64,000 nucleotides of DNA from Winogradskyella arenosi. Lineage in GTDB: Bacteria; Bacteroidota; Bacteroidia; Flavobacteriales; Flavobacteriaceae. Positions 1 through 9,574 of the stretch are shown here, one piece after another. The DNA is taken from positions 282,954 through 346,953 of the forward strand of contig NZ_QPJO01000005.1 in the NCBI RefSeq assembly GCF_003337305.1, in the 5' to 3' direction. The notes under the pieces were generated by a model. That model was not told the origin of the DNA and made no database searches. It was given only the letters and a program-made list of their open reading frames with translations. A program made the position numbers and the translations under genes. Every line of letters begins with the position of its first letter. The first letter of the stretch is position 1.

Positions 1-331
1 CTATCATAGAGATTTCCAGTTACTTAAAGAAAATATTATTAATGCTTTTGAAGATGTAAAGGACATTTTAGATATTTTCAATTACGCCATTCAGCAAATC
101 ATTGTTAAGGACATTGATTTAAATGACGAAAAATACCAATACTTATTTACGGTAGATAGTATTAACAATTTGGTTGTTGAAGGGATGAGTTTTAGAGAAG
201 CCTATCAAAAAATAGGTGGCCAAGTTCAAGCCGGCACCTACCAACCCGATTTAGGTAAAGAACACTCTCATATAGGAAGTATTCATAATTTATGTTTAGA
301 TGACATTAAGGCCAAATACCCGAAGTCGTAA
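1..331 (+). CDS. argH: Argininosuccinate lyase, C-terminal part
   Basis: This is the 3' end of a gene cut by the window edge; the open frame begins at base 2 and stops with TAA at 329-331, giving about 109 residues. The lyase splits argininosuccinate into arginine and fumarate, the last step of arginine synthesis, in the cytoplasm. The opening residues YHRDFQLLKEN match the conserved helix that follows the catalytic loop of this family, and VEGMSFREAYQKIGG is the usual C-terminal signature. The catalytic serine loop lies outside the window. A terminator follows at once, so it ends its operon. The product feeds the arginine decarboxylase encoded at 52659-54104. I am confident of the family. 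Confidence 0.88.
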   Translation, partial: YHRDFQLLKENIINAFEDVKDILDIFNYAIQQIIVKDIDLNDEKYQYLFTVDSINNLVVEGMSFREAYQKIGGQVQAGTYQPDLGKEHSHIGSIHNLCLDDIKAKYPKS

Positions 332-357
332 ATCTTACTAAAACCTATAAAAAAAAA

Positions 358-388
358 TAAAGCATCTGAAAAAATCAGATGCTTTTTA
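358..388. terminator. Bidirectional intrinsic terminator, argH / gltD
   Basis: A perfect 9-bp stem AGCATCTGA/TCAGATGCT (361-369 and 375-383) encloses an AAAAA loop. T residues follow on the plus side, and a run of A (T on the minus strand) precedes it. It can therefore serve both argH and the convergent gltD. Confidence 0.85.
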
Positions 389-452
389 CTTCCTACCCTA
401 ATAATAACTACCCCTAGAATATAATAGTAGTAGAAGTCTTTTTAAAATTTTA

Positions 453-1916
453 TTATAATCCAACTAAATCACCTGTTGGGTTTTTAGTTGCTAAATCCGA
501 AGATCCCATTAAAAATATATCCACTTGTCGTGCAGCCTCTCGGCCTTCAGAAATGGCCCAAACAATTAAAGATTGTCCTCTTCTCATGTCTCCAGCCGTA
601 AATATATTTGGGATATTGGTTTGATACGTTCCGTATTCTGCTTTATAATTAGAACGTACATCTCTGTGAATCCCTAATTGATCTGCAATTGTGGCTTCTG
701 GCCCCGTAAACCCTAAAGCTAATAAAGCTAAGTCACATTTCCAAGTTTTTTCGCTCCCAGGAACCTCAATAAGTTTAGGACGTTCTCCTGGTATCATTTC
801 CCACTCTACATTTACAGTTTTTAAAGCCGTTAGTTTTCCTTTACTATTGGTAACAAACTCTTTGGTATTAATAAGCCAATTCCGCTCTACCCCTTCTTTA
901 TGAGAGGTCGAGGTTTTTAATTGCAATGGCCAATACGGCCAAGGTGTTGTAGGCGAACGATGTCCTGGTGGCTTCGGCATAATTTCAAAATTAACAACCG
1001 ATTTTGCGCCTTGACGGTTAGAAGTTCCGATACAATCTGAACCTGTATCTCCACCTCCAATGACAATAACATTTTTACCCGTTGCCAGCACCTGATCTTT
1101 AATTTTCTGACCAAAAACCACTTTAGTTTGTTGGGTTAAAAAATCCATGGCTTGCACCACACCATCAGCATCGATACCCGGTGTTGGTAGGCTTCGACGC
1201 TCAGTTGCGCCTCCACATAACACCACAGCATCAAACTTTTTAAGCTCCTTAATATCGTAATTAACCCCAACATTAACATTGGTCTTAAACACAATACCTT
1301 CTGCCTCTAAAATCGCTAAGCGTCGGTCTATAATCCCTTTTTCCATTTTAAAATTAGGAATTCCATAACGCAACAAACCGCCAATAGCGTCGTCGCGCTC
1401 AAAAACCGTTACCGTATGCCCGGCTCTATTTAGCTGTTGTGCTGCGGCAAGACCTGCTGGTCCAGAACCCACTACGGCTACCGTTTTTCCTGTTCTTATT
1501 TTTGGAGGTTGGGGTTTTATCCACCCTTCCTTAAAGGCACGCTCTACAATATTTTTTTCTATATTTTCTATAGACACTGGATCTTCAATAATCCCCAAAA
1601 CACAAGCTTGCTCACAAGGAGCAGGACATAAACGTCCTGTAAACTCTGGGAAATTATTTGTAGAATGTAAAATCCATGATGCTTTTTGCCATTCGCCTTG
1701 ATGCACCATATGATTAAAATCTGGAATTAAATTCCCTAATGGACATCCACTATGACAAAATGGAATCCCACAATCCATACAGCGCGATCCTTGTTCAGTG
1801 ATATCTTTTTCATTTAGCGGTACCGTAAACTCTTTGTAATGCTTTACACGATCTTTTACGGACTTATATGTTTCATCCTTTCTTTCGAATTCCTTAAAAC
1901 CTGTTACTTTTCCCAT
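453..1916 (-). CDS. gltD: Glutamate synthase, small subunit (NADPH, GOGAT beta)
   Basis: 487 residues, normal length. The subunit takes electrons from NAD(P)H through FAD and passes them via iron-sulfur clusters to GltB, which makes glutamate from glutamine and 2-oxoglutarate. N-terminal cysteines at 46, 49, 54, 58 and 97, 101, 105 (motifs CMDCGIPFC and CPAPCEQAC) hold the two 4Fe-4S clusters. A GSGPAG FAD loop lies near 150-155, and a second Rossmann motif IGGGDTGSDC near 288 binds NADPH. The gene starts only 4 bases after gltB stops, so the two are one operon and gltD is the distal gene. Ordinary and complete. Confidence 0.96.
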   Translation of the reverse strand: MGKVTGFKEFERKDETYKSVKDRVKHYKEFTVPLNEKDITEQGSRCMDCGIPFCHSGCPLGNLIPDFNHMVHQGEWQKASWILHSTNNFPEFTGRLCPAPCEQACVLGIIEDPVSIENIEKNIVERAFKEGWIKPQPPKIRTGKTVAVVGSGPAGLAAAQQLNRAGHTVTVFERDDAIGGLLRYGIPNFKMEKGIIDRRLAILEAEGIVFKTNVNVGVNYDIKELKKFDAVVLCGGATERRSLPTPGIDADGVVQAMDFLTQQTKVVFGQKIKDQVLATGKNVIVIGGGDTGSDCIGTSNRQGAKSVVNFEIMPKPPGHRSPTTPWPYWPLQLKTSTSHKEGVERNWLINTKEFVTNSKGKLTALKTVNVEWEMIPGERPKLIEVPGSEKTWKCDLALLALGFTGPEATIADQLGIHRDVRSNYKAEYGTYQTNIPNIFTAGDMRRGQSLIVWAISEGREAARQVDIFLMGSSDLATKNPTGDLVGL

Positions 1917-1920
1917 TCTC

Positions 1921-4900
1921 CTATACTGTTTCTAATTCTTCTACCATTTGCTCTTCCGTCTCTAAACGCTTTAAAGCACGTTTGTATTCTGTTGGCATAA
2001 CCCGTACAAAATGACGTAAACTCACATCCCAATCGGCTAATAAGTCAGCCCCTCTTTGGCTATTGGTATATTTTACATGTTTCTCAATAAGGGCTTTTAA
2101 TTCTAAGCCATCTTTTTTAAGAATTTTTTCAAACTCTATTGTTTCGGTATTACACAAACCATTTATAAACTTACTCTCCGGATCGTAAACATAAGCGATT
2201 CCTCCACTCATCCCTGCCGCAAAATTTCGTCCTGTTTTACCTAAAACAATAACTTTTCCTCCGGTCATATACTCACAACAGTGATCGCCAACACCTTCTA
2301 CTACGGCCACAGCCCCAGAGTTTCTTACGGCGAAACGTTCACCTGCAATTCCATTAATATAAGCCTCCCCTTCTACTGCTCCAAACAGACAGACATTACC
2401 AACAATGATATTATCTGCGGCCACAAAACTGGCTTTTTCAGGTTTTTTAATAATCAGCTTAGCTCCAGACAATCCTTTTCCAAGGTAATCATTGGTATTC
2501 CCTTCTAAAGTAAAGGTTAACCCATGAGCACTAAAAGCTCCAAAACTTTGCCCTGCCGAACCTGTAAAACGAATGTTTAATGTATCTTCAGGCAAGCCTA
2601 AATGTCCGTATATTTTAGAAATTTCATTACTTACAATAGCACCAACGGTTCTATTGGTATTTTTTATAGGATAAGCCAAGGACATCTGCTCTTTACGATA
2701 CAAGGCACGATGTGAATCTTTTAAGATTGTAAAATCTAAAACATTCTCTAAATTATGATCTTGTTTCTCCGTATTCTTTACCGTCATTTGATCATAAACC
2801 GCTGGACGATGCAATATAGAAGACAGATCTAAACCTTTCGCCTTATAATGCTTAATTGCTTTATTGGCATTTATTTTATGGGTTTGCCCAATCATTTCGG
2901 CCATGGTTCTAAATCCTAATTCAGCCATGATTCCCCTTAATTCCTCTGCGATATAATAGAAGAAATTAATAACATGTTCGGGTGTCCCTTTAAAGTTTTT
3001 TCGTAATTCTTTATCTTGAGTTGCAATCCCAACCGGACAAGTATTTAAATGACATTTTCGCATCATAATACAACCGGAAGCTACTAGCGGCGCTGTAGCA
3101 AAACCAAATTCTTCAGCTCCTAATAAAGCAGCTATTGCCACATCACGACCTGTTTTTAATTGTCCATCGCACTCCACAACAATTCGACTTCGCAGATTAT
3201 TAAGCACTAATGTTTGTTGCGCTTCGGCTAAACCAAGTTCCCAAGGCAAACCTGCATGTTTTAATGATGTAAGCGGCGATGCTCCTGTACCACCATCATA
3301 ACCCGATATGAGTACCACATCGGCTTTTGCTTTGGCAACACCAGCAGCAATAGTCCCCACACCAACTTCTGAAACTAATTTTACATTAATACGAGCATCT
3401 CTATTGGCATTTTTAAGGTCGTAAATTAGCTGTGCTAAATCTTCAATAGAATAAATATCGTGGTGTGGTGGCGGTGAAATTAAACCTACAAATGGGGTAG
3501 AATTTCGAGCCGAAGCAATCCAAGGTAAAACTTTTTCACCAGGCAATTGCCCTCCTTCTCCTGGCTTAGCCCCTTGAGCCATTTTAATTTGGATCTCTTT
3601 CGCATTGGCCAAGTAATGCGATGTCACACCAAAGCGTCCTGAAGCTACTTGTTTTATAGCCGAGTTTCTACTATCTCCATTAACATCGGGCTGAAAACGT
3701 CTTCGGTCTTCTCCACCCTCACCAGAATTAGATTTTCCTCCAATTCTATTCATGGCGATGGCTAAATTCTCATGCGCTTCACGTGAAATAGACCCATAAG
3801 ACATTGCTCCTGTTTTAAAACGTTTTACAATTTCAGTCCAAGGTTCTACTTCATCTAAAGAAATAGGATCGATGTTATTAAATTCGAATAAACCACGAAT
3901 GGTCATTAAATTTTCGGACTGTTCATTAATCGTCTTCGCATACAAATCATAACTCGCCTGATCACTTAAACGTACCGCTTGTTGTAGTTTGGCAACCGTA
4001 GTAGGATTAAACAAATGCTTCTCGCCATTACGCCTCCATCGGTAATCGCCACCAATATTTAAGCCCAAACGGGTGTCTAATACTTTTTTTGGAAAAGCAT
4101 ATTTATAACGTTGGTCAATTTCTTTTTCAATTTCATATAAGCCTATCCCTTCTATTCTTGAAGCGGTATAAGGGAAATATTTTTCTACAAATTCTGAATT
4201 AAAGCCTACAATCTCAAAGATCTGAGACCCTCTATATGAATGAAGTGTAGAGATTCCTATTTTATTCATCACTTTTAAAATCCCTTTTCCGATGGCCTGA
4301 TTAAAATTATCGACAGCTTGTTGCTCATCCATCCCTTTAATAAAGCCTTCCTTCACCTGAATACGGATAATTTCATTCACCATATACGGGTTTACCGCAC
4401 TCGCTCCATAACCAAATAAGGTCGCAAAATGATGCGGTTCTCTTGGTTCAGCAGATTCTATGATAATATCAAAATAAGACCGTTTCCTTAAACGATTCAT
4501 TTGGTGATTCACATAAGAACAGGCTAATAATGACGGTATCGGCGCCATTTTTTTATTGACCCCACGATCGGATAAAACAATGATGTTTGTTTTTCGTGTT
4601 AAGGCTTTTTCTATCTGAATGATAATAGCATCTAAAGCGTCTTCTAAACCGTTAAGTCCTTTTTCTTTTTCGTAAAGAAGCTCTATGGTTTCTGCCTTAA
4701 AACCTTCAACAGTAATATTTCTAATTTTTTCTAAATCGGCATTAGAAATTACCGGATTCTGAATTTTTAATTTTCGACATTGGCGTTCTGTAATACTAAA
4801 AATATTACGGTCTTCCCCTAATGACAAACTAATATCCGTTACAATTTCCTCACGAATTCCATCTAAAGGTGGATTGGTAACTTGCGCAAACAACTGCTTA

Positions 4901-6435
4901 AAATAATTGGATATAATTTGAGGTTTATTAGACAGTACCGCAAGTGGCGTATCTATTCCCATAGACCCAAGGGCTTCTTTCCCTTTAACCGCCATTGGGG
5001 TTATAACCTCTTGTATCTCTTCGAACGTGTAGTTAAACAAACGCTCTCTGGTTTTCATATCAATGGTTTCAATAGGACAAGTTTCACCTGTATACGGAAT
5101 GTCTTTAAGGTGTAGTCTTGTTTTATCTAACCATTCTTGATAAGGACGTTCCTTAACAATCTTACTTTTTATTTCTTCGTCATTAATTATTCGTCCTTGG
5201 TTCATGTCTACTAAAAACATTTTTCCAGGCTCTAAACGACCATGACTTTCTACATCTTCAGGAGCAATATCAACCACGCCAATTTCTGAAGACATAATTA
5301 ATTTACCACTTTTAGTAACGGTATAACGCGATGGTCTTAAACCATTTCTATCTAATAAGGCGCCAATATAATTTCCATCTGTAAAAGGCACTGAAGCTGG
5401 ACCATCCCAAGGCTCCATTATACAAGCATTATAATCGTAAAAGGCCTTACGTTCTGGCGACATGGTTTTATGTTTCTCCCAAGCTTCGGGAATCATCATC
5501 ATCATCACCTCTGGTAAAGATCGTCCGGTATGGGTTAAGAGTTCTACCACCATATCCATAGAGGCCGAATCTGATTTTCCAGGTAAAATAATAGGAAAGA
5601 GCTTATCGATTTGCGGTCCAAAAACCTCACTTTTCATAATTTCTTCTCTTACCCGCATACGGCTTACATTACCACGAAGGGTATTGATTTCACCGTTCTG
5701 ACACATAAAGCGGAAGGGCTGAGCCAGCTCCCAAGTAGGCATAGTATTCGTAGAGAAACGTTGATGCACCAAAGCCAAACGTGTTACCAAGTCAGATTCC
5801 TGTAAATCTTTGTAGTACGTCCCGATATCTTCAGGCATAATAATCCCTTTATAGATAAGGGTATTTACGGATAAACTTGAAACATAAAAATAAGAGCTCT
5901 GAGACATCTTAGATTTAGCAATAGTATGTTCGGTAATCTTACGCGCCGCGTAGAGTTTGGCCTTAAAGGCCTCTTCAGAAACCTCGTTAGATTTCCCAAT
6001 AAAAAGTTGCTCTATATTAGGCTCTGAAGCCAACGCTATAGGTCCTAATTGTGTGGAATCTACAGGCACTTCTCGCCAGCCAATAACAGACAGTCCTTGA
6101 GCAATAACTTCTTTTTCAAATGTATCTTTACAAAACTTATATTGATTTCTATTTTTAGGTAAAAAAACCATCCCTATGGCATACTTTCCACGAACCGGAA
6201 TTTTAAACCCACAAACACGCTTAAAATAAGCGTGAGGAATATCGATTAATAACCCTGCTCCATCACCTGTTTTTCCATCGGAACTAACTCCCCCACGATG
6301 TTCGAGTTTTACTAGGATTTCTAGGGCATCATGGATAATTTGATTGGTCTTCTCTCCTTTGAGATTACATATAAAACCTGCACCGCAATTTTCATGTTCA
6401 AATTCCGGCAAATAAAGGCCTTGTTTCTTCAGCAT
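1921..6435 (-). CDS. gltB: Glutamate synthase, large subunit (GOGAT alpha)
   Basis: 1504 residues, full length. The amidotransferase N-terminus begins [16 protein letters not shown], followed by Cys17. By analogy with the family the first 16 residues are a propeptide and Cys17 becomes the N-terminal nucleophile that frees ammonia from glutamine. The central and FMN domains follow. Cys1122, Cys1128 and Cys1133 ([12 protein letters not shown]) should bind the 3Fe-4S cluster, and the C-terminal third is the glycine-rich beta-helix. First gene of gltBD, transcribed away from the porin-amt pair across a 441-base AT-rich spacer. This places ammonium uptake and assimilation side by side. Confidence 0.97.
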   Translation of the reverse strand: MLKKQGLYLPEFEHENCGAGFICNLKGEKTNQIIHDALEILVKLEHRGGVSSDGKTGDGAGLLIDIPHAYFKRVCGFKIPVRGKYAIGMVFLPKNRNQYKFCKDTFEKEVIAQGLSVIGWREVPVDSTQLGPIALASEPNIEQLFIGKSNEVSEEAFKAKLYAARKITEHTIAKSKMSQSSYFYVSSLSVNTLIYKGIIMPEDIGTYYKDLQESDLVTRLALVHQRFSTNTMPTWELAQPFRFMCQNGEINTLRGNVSRMRVREEIMKSEVFGPQIDKLFPIILPGKSDSASMDMVVELLTHTGRSLPEVMMMMIPEAWEKHKTMSPERKAFYDYNACIMEPWDGPASVPFTDGNYIGALLDRNGLRPSRYTVTKSGKLIMSSEIGVVDIAPEDVESHGRLEPGKMFLVDMNQGRIINDEEIKSKIVKERPYQEWLDKTRLHLKDIPYTGETCPIETIDMKTRERLFNYTFEEIQEVITPMAVKGKEALGSMGIDTPLAVLSNKPQIISNYFKQLFAQVTNPPLDGIREEIVTDISLSLGEDRNIFSITERQCRKLKIQNPVISNADLEKIRNITVEGFKAETIELLYEKEKGLNGLEDALDAIIIQIEKALTRKTNIIVLSDRGVNKKMAPIPSLLACSYVNHQMNRLRKRSYFDIIIESAEPREPHHFATLFGYGASAVNPYMVNEIIRIQVKEGFIKGMDEQQAVDNFNQAIGKGILKVMNKIGISTLHSYRGSQIFEIVGFNSEFVEKYFPYTASRIEGIGLYEIEKEIDQRYKYAFPKKVLDTRLGLNIGGDYRWRRNGEKHLFNPTTVAKLQQAVRLSDQASYDLYAKTINEQSENLMTIRGLFEFNNIDPISLDEVEPWTEIVKRFKTGAMSYGSISREAHENLAIAMNRIGGKSNSGEGGEDRRRFQPDVNGDSRNSAIKQVASGRFGVTSHYLANAKEIQIKMAQGAKPGEGGQLPGEKVLPWIASARNSTPFVGLISPPPHHDIYSIEDLAQLIYDLKNANRDARINVKLVSEVGVGTIAAGVAKAKADVVLISGYDGGTGASPLTSLKHAGLPWELGLAEAQQTLVLNNLRSRIVVECDGQLKTGRDVAIAALLGAEEFGFATAPLVASGCIMMRKCHLNTCPVGIATQDKELRKNFKGTPEHVINFFYYIAEELRGIMAELGFRTMAEMIGQTHKINANKAIKHYKAKGLDLSSILHRPAVYDQMTVKNTEKQDHNLENVLDFTILKDSHRALYRKEQMSLAYPIKNTNRTVGAIVSNEISKIYGHLGLPEDTLNIRFTGSAGQSFGAFSAHGLTFTLEGNTNDYLGKGLSGAKLIIKKPEKASFVAADNIIVGNVCLFGAVEGEAYINGIAGERFAVRNSGAVAVVEGVGDHCCEYMTGGKVIVLGKTGRNFAAGMSGGIAYVYDPESKFINGLCNTETIEFEKILKKDGLELKALIEKHVKYTNSQRGADLLADWDVSLRHFVRVMPTEYKRALKRLETEEQMVEELETV

Positions 6436-6876
6436 AATTCAAGATATTTTCGAGGTTTTTAAACCTCATTACTCCCCTAATATAGAAGCAATAATTTTAT
6501 AAAAAAAATTGTTGAAACACTTTTCAGAAATCCATAGTTTACAGCATTGAAACTAAATATTTTTCAAAATATAGCAGTTTACACTAGGAATTAGTCAATA
6601 TGTAATATTTAATATTATTCAGAAAATTTTGACAAATCCACTTTTTTAAGACTTCAAAAGTGAAAATAACGCACAAAAATGAAGATTTTAACAAAAAATT
6701 AATTATTTCAAATTATTGATTTTTCAAAAAAATAGCGAAAATAAATTTTAACCCTAAAATTTATGGGGTATAAAACTCTATATTCATAAAAATTAATATT
6801 TTACCCCTATTTTTGCAGGGGCATTAGATAAGATTACATAGTTTTGGAAGACACTAACTAATCTAAATACTTAATT
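6436..6876. promoter_or_regulatory. Divergent gltB / porin-amt control region
   Basis: A 441-base AT-rich spacer between divergent nitrogen genes with no convincing ORF. The element TATTTTTG at 6808-6815 fits the Bacteroidota -7 consensus TAnnTTTG and would drive the porin and amt; no good -33 TTG is visible. Dyads surround it: CCC (6752-6754) with GGGG (6765-6768); GGGGTATAAAA (6765-6775) with TTTTACCCC (6799-6807); and CCCC (6804-6807) with GGGG (6818-6821). These could be an operator or a 5' hairpin; which regulator binds is unknown. I saw no clear gltB promoter. Confidence 0.5.
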
Positions 6877-7911
6877 ATGAAAAAATTACTTTCTCTGACT
6901 TTATTATTTTCAACGTTAGCATTAAGTGCTCAAGACACTGAAGACACGAGTAGCGACAAATCATTTACCTTAAGTGGTAGTGTAGACGCGTATTTTCAAA
7001 CTTACATTTCTGCCCCCGACAATGTTGGAGCCTCTTTTGGTACCGCCTTCGCAGATAAAACAGGTTTTGCATTAGGTATGGGAAACATCATTGCTAGTTA
7101 CGAAAGCGGCAAAGTAGGTGCTGTACTTGATTTAGTCACAGGACCAAGAGGTGGAGCCGCCACTTTTAATTCTGATATTATTGACGGCATTGTAAATCAG
7201 GCGTACGTGTATTGGAATGTTTCTGAAAGCACAACCTTAACCATGGGACGTTTTAATACGTATTTAGGTTATGAAGTTATTGCTCCCGCAGCAAACTTTA
7301 ACTACAGTACATCTTACTTATTCTCTAGTGGTCCTTTTTCGCATATGGGTTTAAAAGCTGATTTTGCTTTATCTGACGATTTTAGTTTAATGCTAGCCGT
7401 TATGAATCCATGGGATACAAATGACACCTCAACAACCGGAGAATATTCTTTTGGCGCACAATTAGGATATTCTGACCAGTACTTAAATTTCTATTATGAC
7501 AGTGGAAACAATGGTGGATTAGGATTTGAAGTAGACTATACCGGTGGCTTTGATGTTTCTGATGACTTTTTCTTAGGAATCAACGCAGCATATAACGATA
7601 ATGATGGAAGTGGTTTCTACGGTGCCGCGCTTTACCCGCAATACGCAACATCTGATGATTTTAGCCTTGGACTAAGAGGTGAATATTACGCTTTACACGG
7701 TGATGACGACGCTATAGATTACCCGAGCGTTTTAGGATTAACACTAACAGGAAGTTACACAGTAGAAAGTTACCTTATCATTAAGCCAGAATTTAGATTA
7801 GACTCTTTAACGGATGCCGATGGAGGAATCTTCGGTAACGTTGTAGACAATGACGGTCTACCTGCAAGCAGCCTTAGCGCCTTTACTTTAGCTGCCATCT
7901 ACACATTCTAA
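6877..7911 (+). CDS. Outer-membrane beta-barrel porin, OmpL-like (bbp2-type)
   Basis: 344 residues. The first 18 residues (MKKLLSLTLLFSTLALSA) form a signal peptide with cleavage near Ala18/Gln19. The mature part is rich in alternating aromatic and small residues, in Gly and Asp, and ends LAAIYTF. The C-terminal aromatic and strand pattern are typical of a beta-barrel. It resembles the putative porins that often precede ammonium transporters in this phylum. It lies 27 bases upstream of amt and shares its promoter. I infer that it lets ammonium or another small solute cross the outer membrane; the substrate is not shown by the sequence. Family assignment is by fold signs and context. Confidence 0.75.
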   Translation: MKKLLSLTLLFSTLALSAQDTEDTSSDKSFTLSGSVDAYFQTYISAPDNVGASFGTAFADKTGFALGMGNIIASYESGKVGAVLDLVTGPRGGAATFNSDIIDGIVNQAYVYWNVSESTTLTMGRFNTYLGYEVIAPAANFNYSTSYLFSSGPFSHMGLKADFALSDDFSLMLAVMNPWDTNDTSTTGEYSFGAQLGYSDQYLNFYYDSGNNGGLGFEVDYTGGFDVSDDFFLGINAAYNDNDGSGFYGAALYPQYATSDDFSLGLRGEYYALHGDDDAIDYPSVLGLTLTGSYTVESYLIIKPEFRLDSLTDADGGIFGNVVDNDGLPASSLSAFTLAAIYTF

Positions 7912-7938
7912 ACCAAAACACTAACTAATATACAGATT

Positions 7939-9237
7939 ATGACAAACATTTTTTTACCCCTAATTCCAAGTCTAACGATTACTCAAGAGGCCGCTTCTTC
8001 CGCAGAAATTGAAGCAGCCGTTAGCGCAATTAACACTGACATGGGGATGCTATGGATGCTCCTCTCCGCATTACTGGTATTCTTTATGCAAGCTGGTTTT
8101 ACCTTAGTAGAAACCGGAATGACACGCTCAAAGAATGCAGCCAATATTGCCATGAAGAACTTACTCGATATTTGTGTAGGATCTTTAACCTATTGGTTTA
8201 TTGGTTACTCTTTAATGTATGGAGACACGTCTAACGGATGGTTTTTCTGGAGTGGATTAATGCAAGGCGAAGGTGCCGATTTACTTTTCCAAACTATGTT
8301 TGCTGCTACTGCTGCAACTATTGTTTCAGGAGCCATCGCAGGAAGAACAAAATATTCTACTTACGCAATATTCTCTATTGTAATGACCGCTTTAATTTAC
8401 CCAATAGCTGGTGGATGGCAATGGCAAGGATCAGGTTGGTTAACCGAACTCGGATTTATTGACTTTGCAGGATCTTCAATAGTACACTCTGTAGGAGGAT
8501 GGGCTGCCTTAGTTGCCGCTTATATGGTAGGACCTAGAATTGGAAAATACGTTGATGGTAAGGTTATGCCTATTCCAGGACACAACCAAATATTAGCCAC
8601 TTTAGGAGTTTTTATCCTATGGATGGGATGGTTCGGATTTAATGGAGGATCTCAATTAGCTTGGGGAGGTGATGATGCTATTGCCGCTTCAAACGTGGTA
8701 TTGATTACCAATTTAGCTGCTGCCGCTGGTGGATTAGGAGCTTTAATCACAACATGGATCTGGTACGGAAAACCTAATTTACCACAAACTCTTAATGGTG
8801 CCTTAGCTGGTTTAGTAAGTATTACTGCTGGTTGTGGAAACATGAGTACAGGAGGTGCTATTTTAGCCGGTCTTATTGGTGGTGTTATTGTGGTTTTCTC
8901 TATTGAAATTATTGAGAAAAAACTTAAAATTGATGATGCTATTGGTGCCGCTTCAGTTCACGGTGTTGCCGGAGTTTGGGGAACACTTGTTATTGGCCTG
9001 TGGGGTATTAACGGCGATGAAGGTATCGGACTTTTTAATGGTGGTGGATTTGAACAATTAGGTGCACAAGCCACTGGTGTTGTTGCTTACGGACTTTGGT
9101 CTGTAGTTTTATCTTTCATTGTATTAAAAATATTAAAATCTACAATGGGACTTCGTGTTAGCGAACAAGAAGAACTTGTTGGACTTGACCTTTCTGAACA
9201 CGGTGAAATCGCTTACCCAGGAAAAAGAGAACGTTAA
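7939..9237 (+). CDS. amt: Ammonium transporter
   Basis: 432 residues, inner-membrane Amt/Rh family with about 11 membrane segments. The family signature DFAGSSIVHSVGGWAA is at 175-190, with the conserved Asp175. The pore twin histidines are His183 (VHS) and His341 (HGVAGVWG). A longer N-terminal leader of about 35 residues rich in Ala and Glu precedes the first segment. It follows the porin by 27 bases and diverges from gltBD, a clear assimilation context. No P-II (glnB/glnK) gene, the usual partner, is in the window. A strong terminator follows, so porin-amt is a two-gene unit. Confidence 0.96.
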   Translation: MTNIFLPLIPSLTITQEAASSAEIEAAVSAINTDMGMLWMLLSALLVFFMQAGFTLVETGMTRSKNAANIAMKNLLDICVGSLTYWFIGYSLMYGDTSNGWFFWSGLMQGEGADLLFQTMFAATAATIVSGAIAGRTKYSTYAIFSIVMTALIYPIAGGWQWQGSGWLTELGFIDFAGSSIVHSVGGWAALVAAYMVGPRIGKYVDGKVMPIPGHNQILATLGVFILWMGWFGFNGGSQLAWGGDDAIAASNVVLITNLAAAAGGLGALITTWIWYGKPNLPQTLNGALAGLVSITAGCGNMSTGGAILAGLIGGVIVVFSIEIIEKKLKIDDAIGAASVHGVAGVWGTLVIGLWGINGDEGIGLFNGGGFEQLGAQATGVVAYGLWSVVLSFIVLKILKSTMGLRVSEQEELVGLDLSEHGEIAYPGKRER

Positions 9238-9283
9238 GATTCTTTTATATACGTTTATTGATTAATAATTTAGTTGTTAAACT

Positions 9284-9318
9284 AAACCCCTTAAAGCTCG
9301 GCTTTAAGGGGTTTTTAT
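9284..9318 (+). terminator. Intrinsic terminator after amt
   Basis: Perfect 14-bp stem (9284-9297 with 9301-9314, core CCCCTTAAAGC) with a TCG loop, followed by TTATTTT. Confidence 0.9.
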
Positions 9319-9516
9319 TTTAAGAAGTCTTCAACAAGAACAACCGCTCCTCCTCTATCAACATTCATAATTACAAGAAAGTATCTGGATAACAACTCAA
9401 GCCTTCCCTTTGCCACTCGTTTAAATCCTAACAGTAATAATCATCGTGTTATTAACAAAAACTACTTTTAAGATTCATTTGTTACGGAGTACTTATACCT
9501 CATTTTTAGGCATAAA
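9319..9516. other. Non-coding spacer between amt and ppc terminators
   Basis: The convergent amt and ppc genes leave 337 bases without a gene (9238-9574). Apart from the two terminators at its ends I see no ORF, repeat or RNA gene in it. Confidence 0.5.
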
Positions 9517-9553
9517 AAAAACCTTAGAAGCTTACATCGCCTCTAAGGTTTTT
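9517..9553 (-). terminator. Intrinsic terminator after ppc
   Basis: Stem AAAAACCTTAGA (9517-9528) with TCTAAGGTTTTT (9542-9553) and a 13-base loop. Read on the minus strand it ends in a run of T, just past the ppc stop. Confidence 0.8.
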
Positions 9554-9574
9554 CATTATAATTATAGCGCTATC

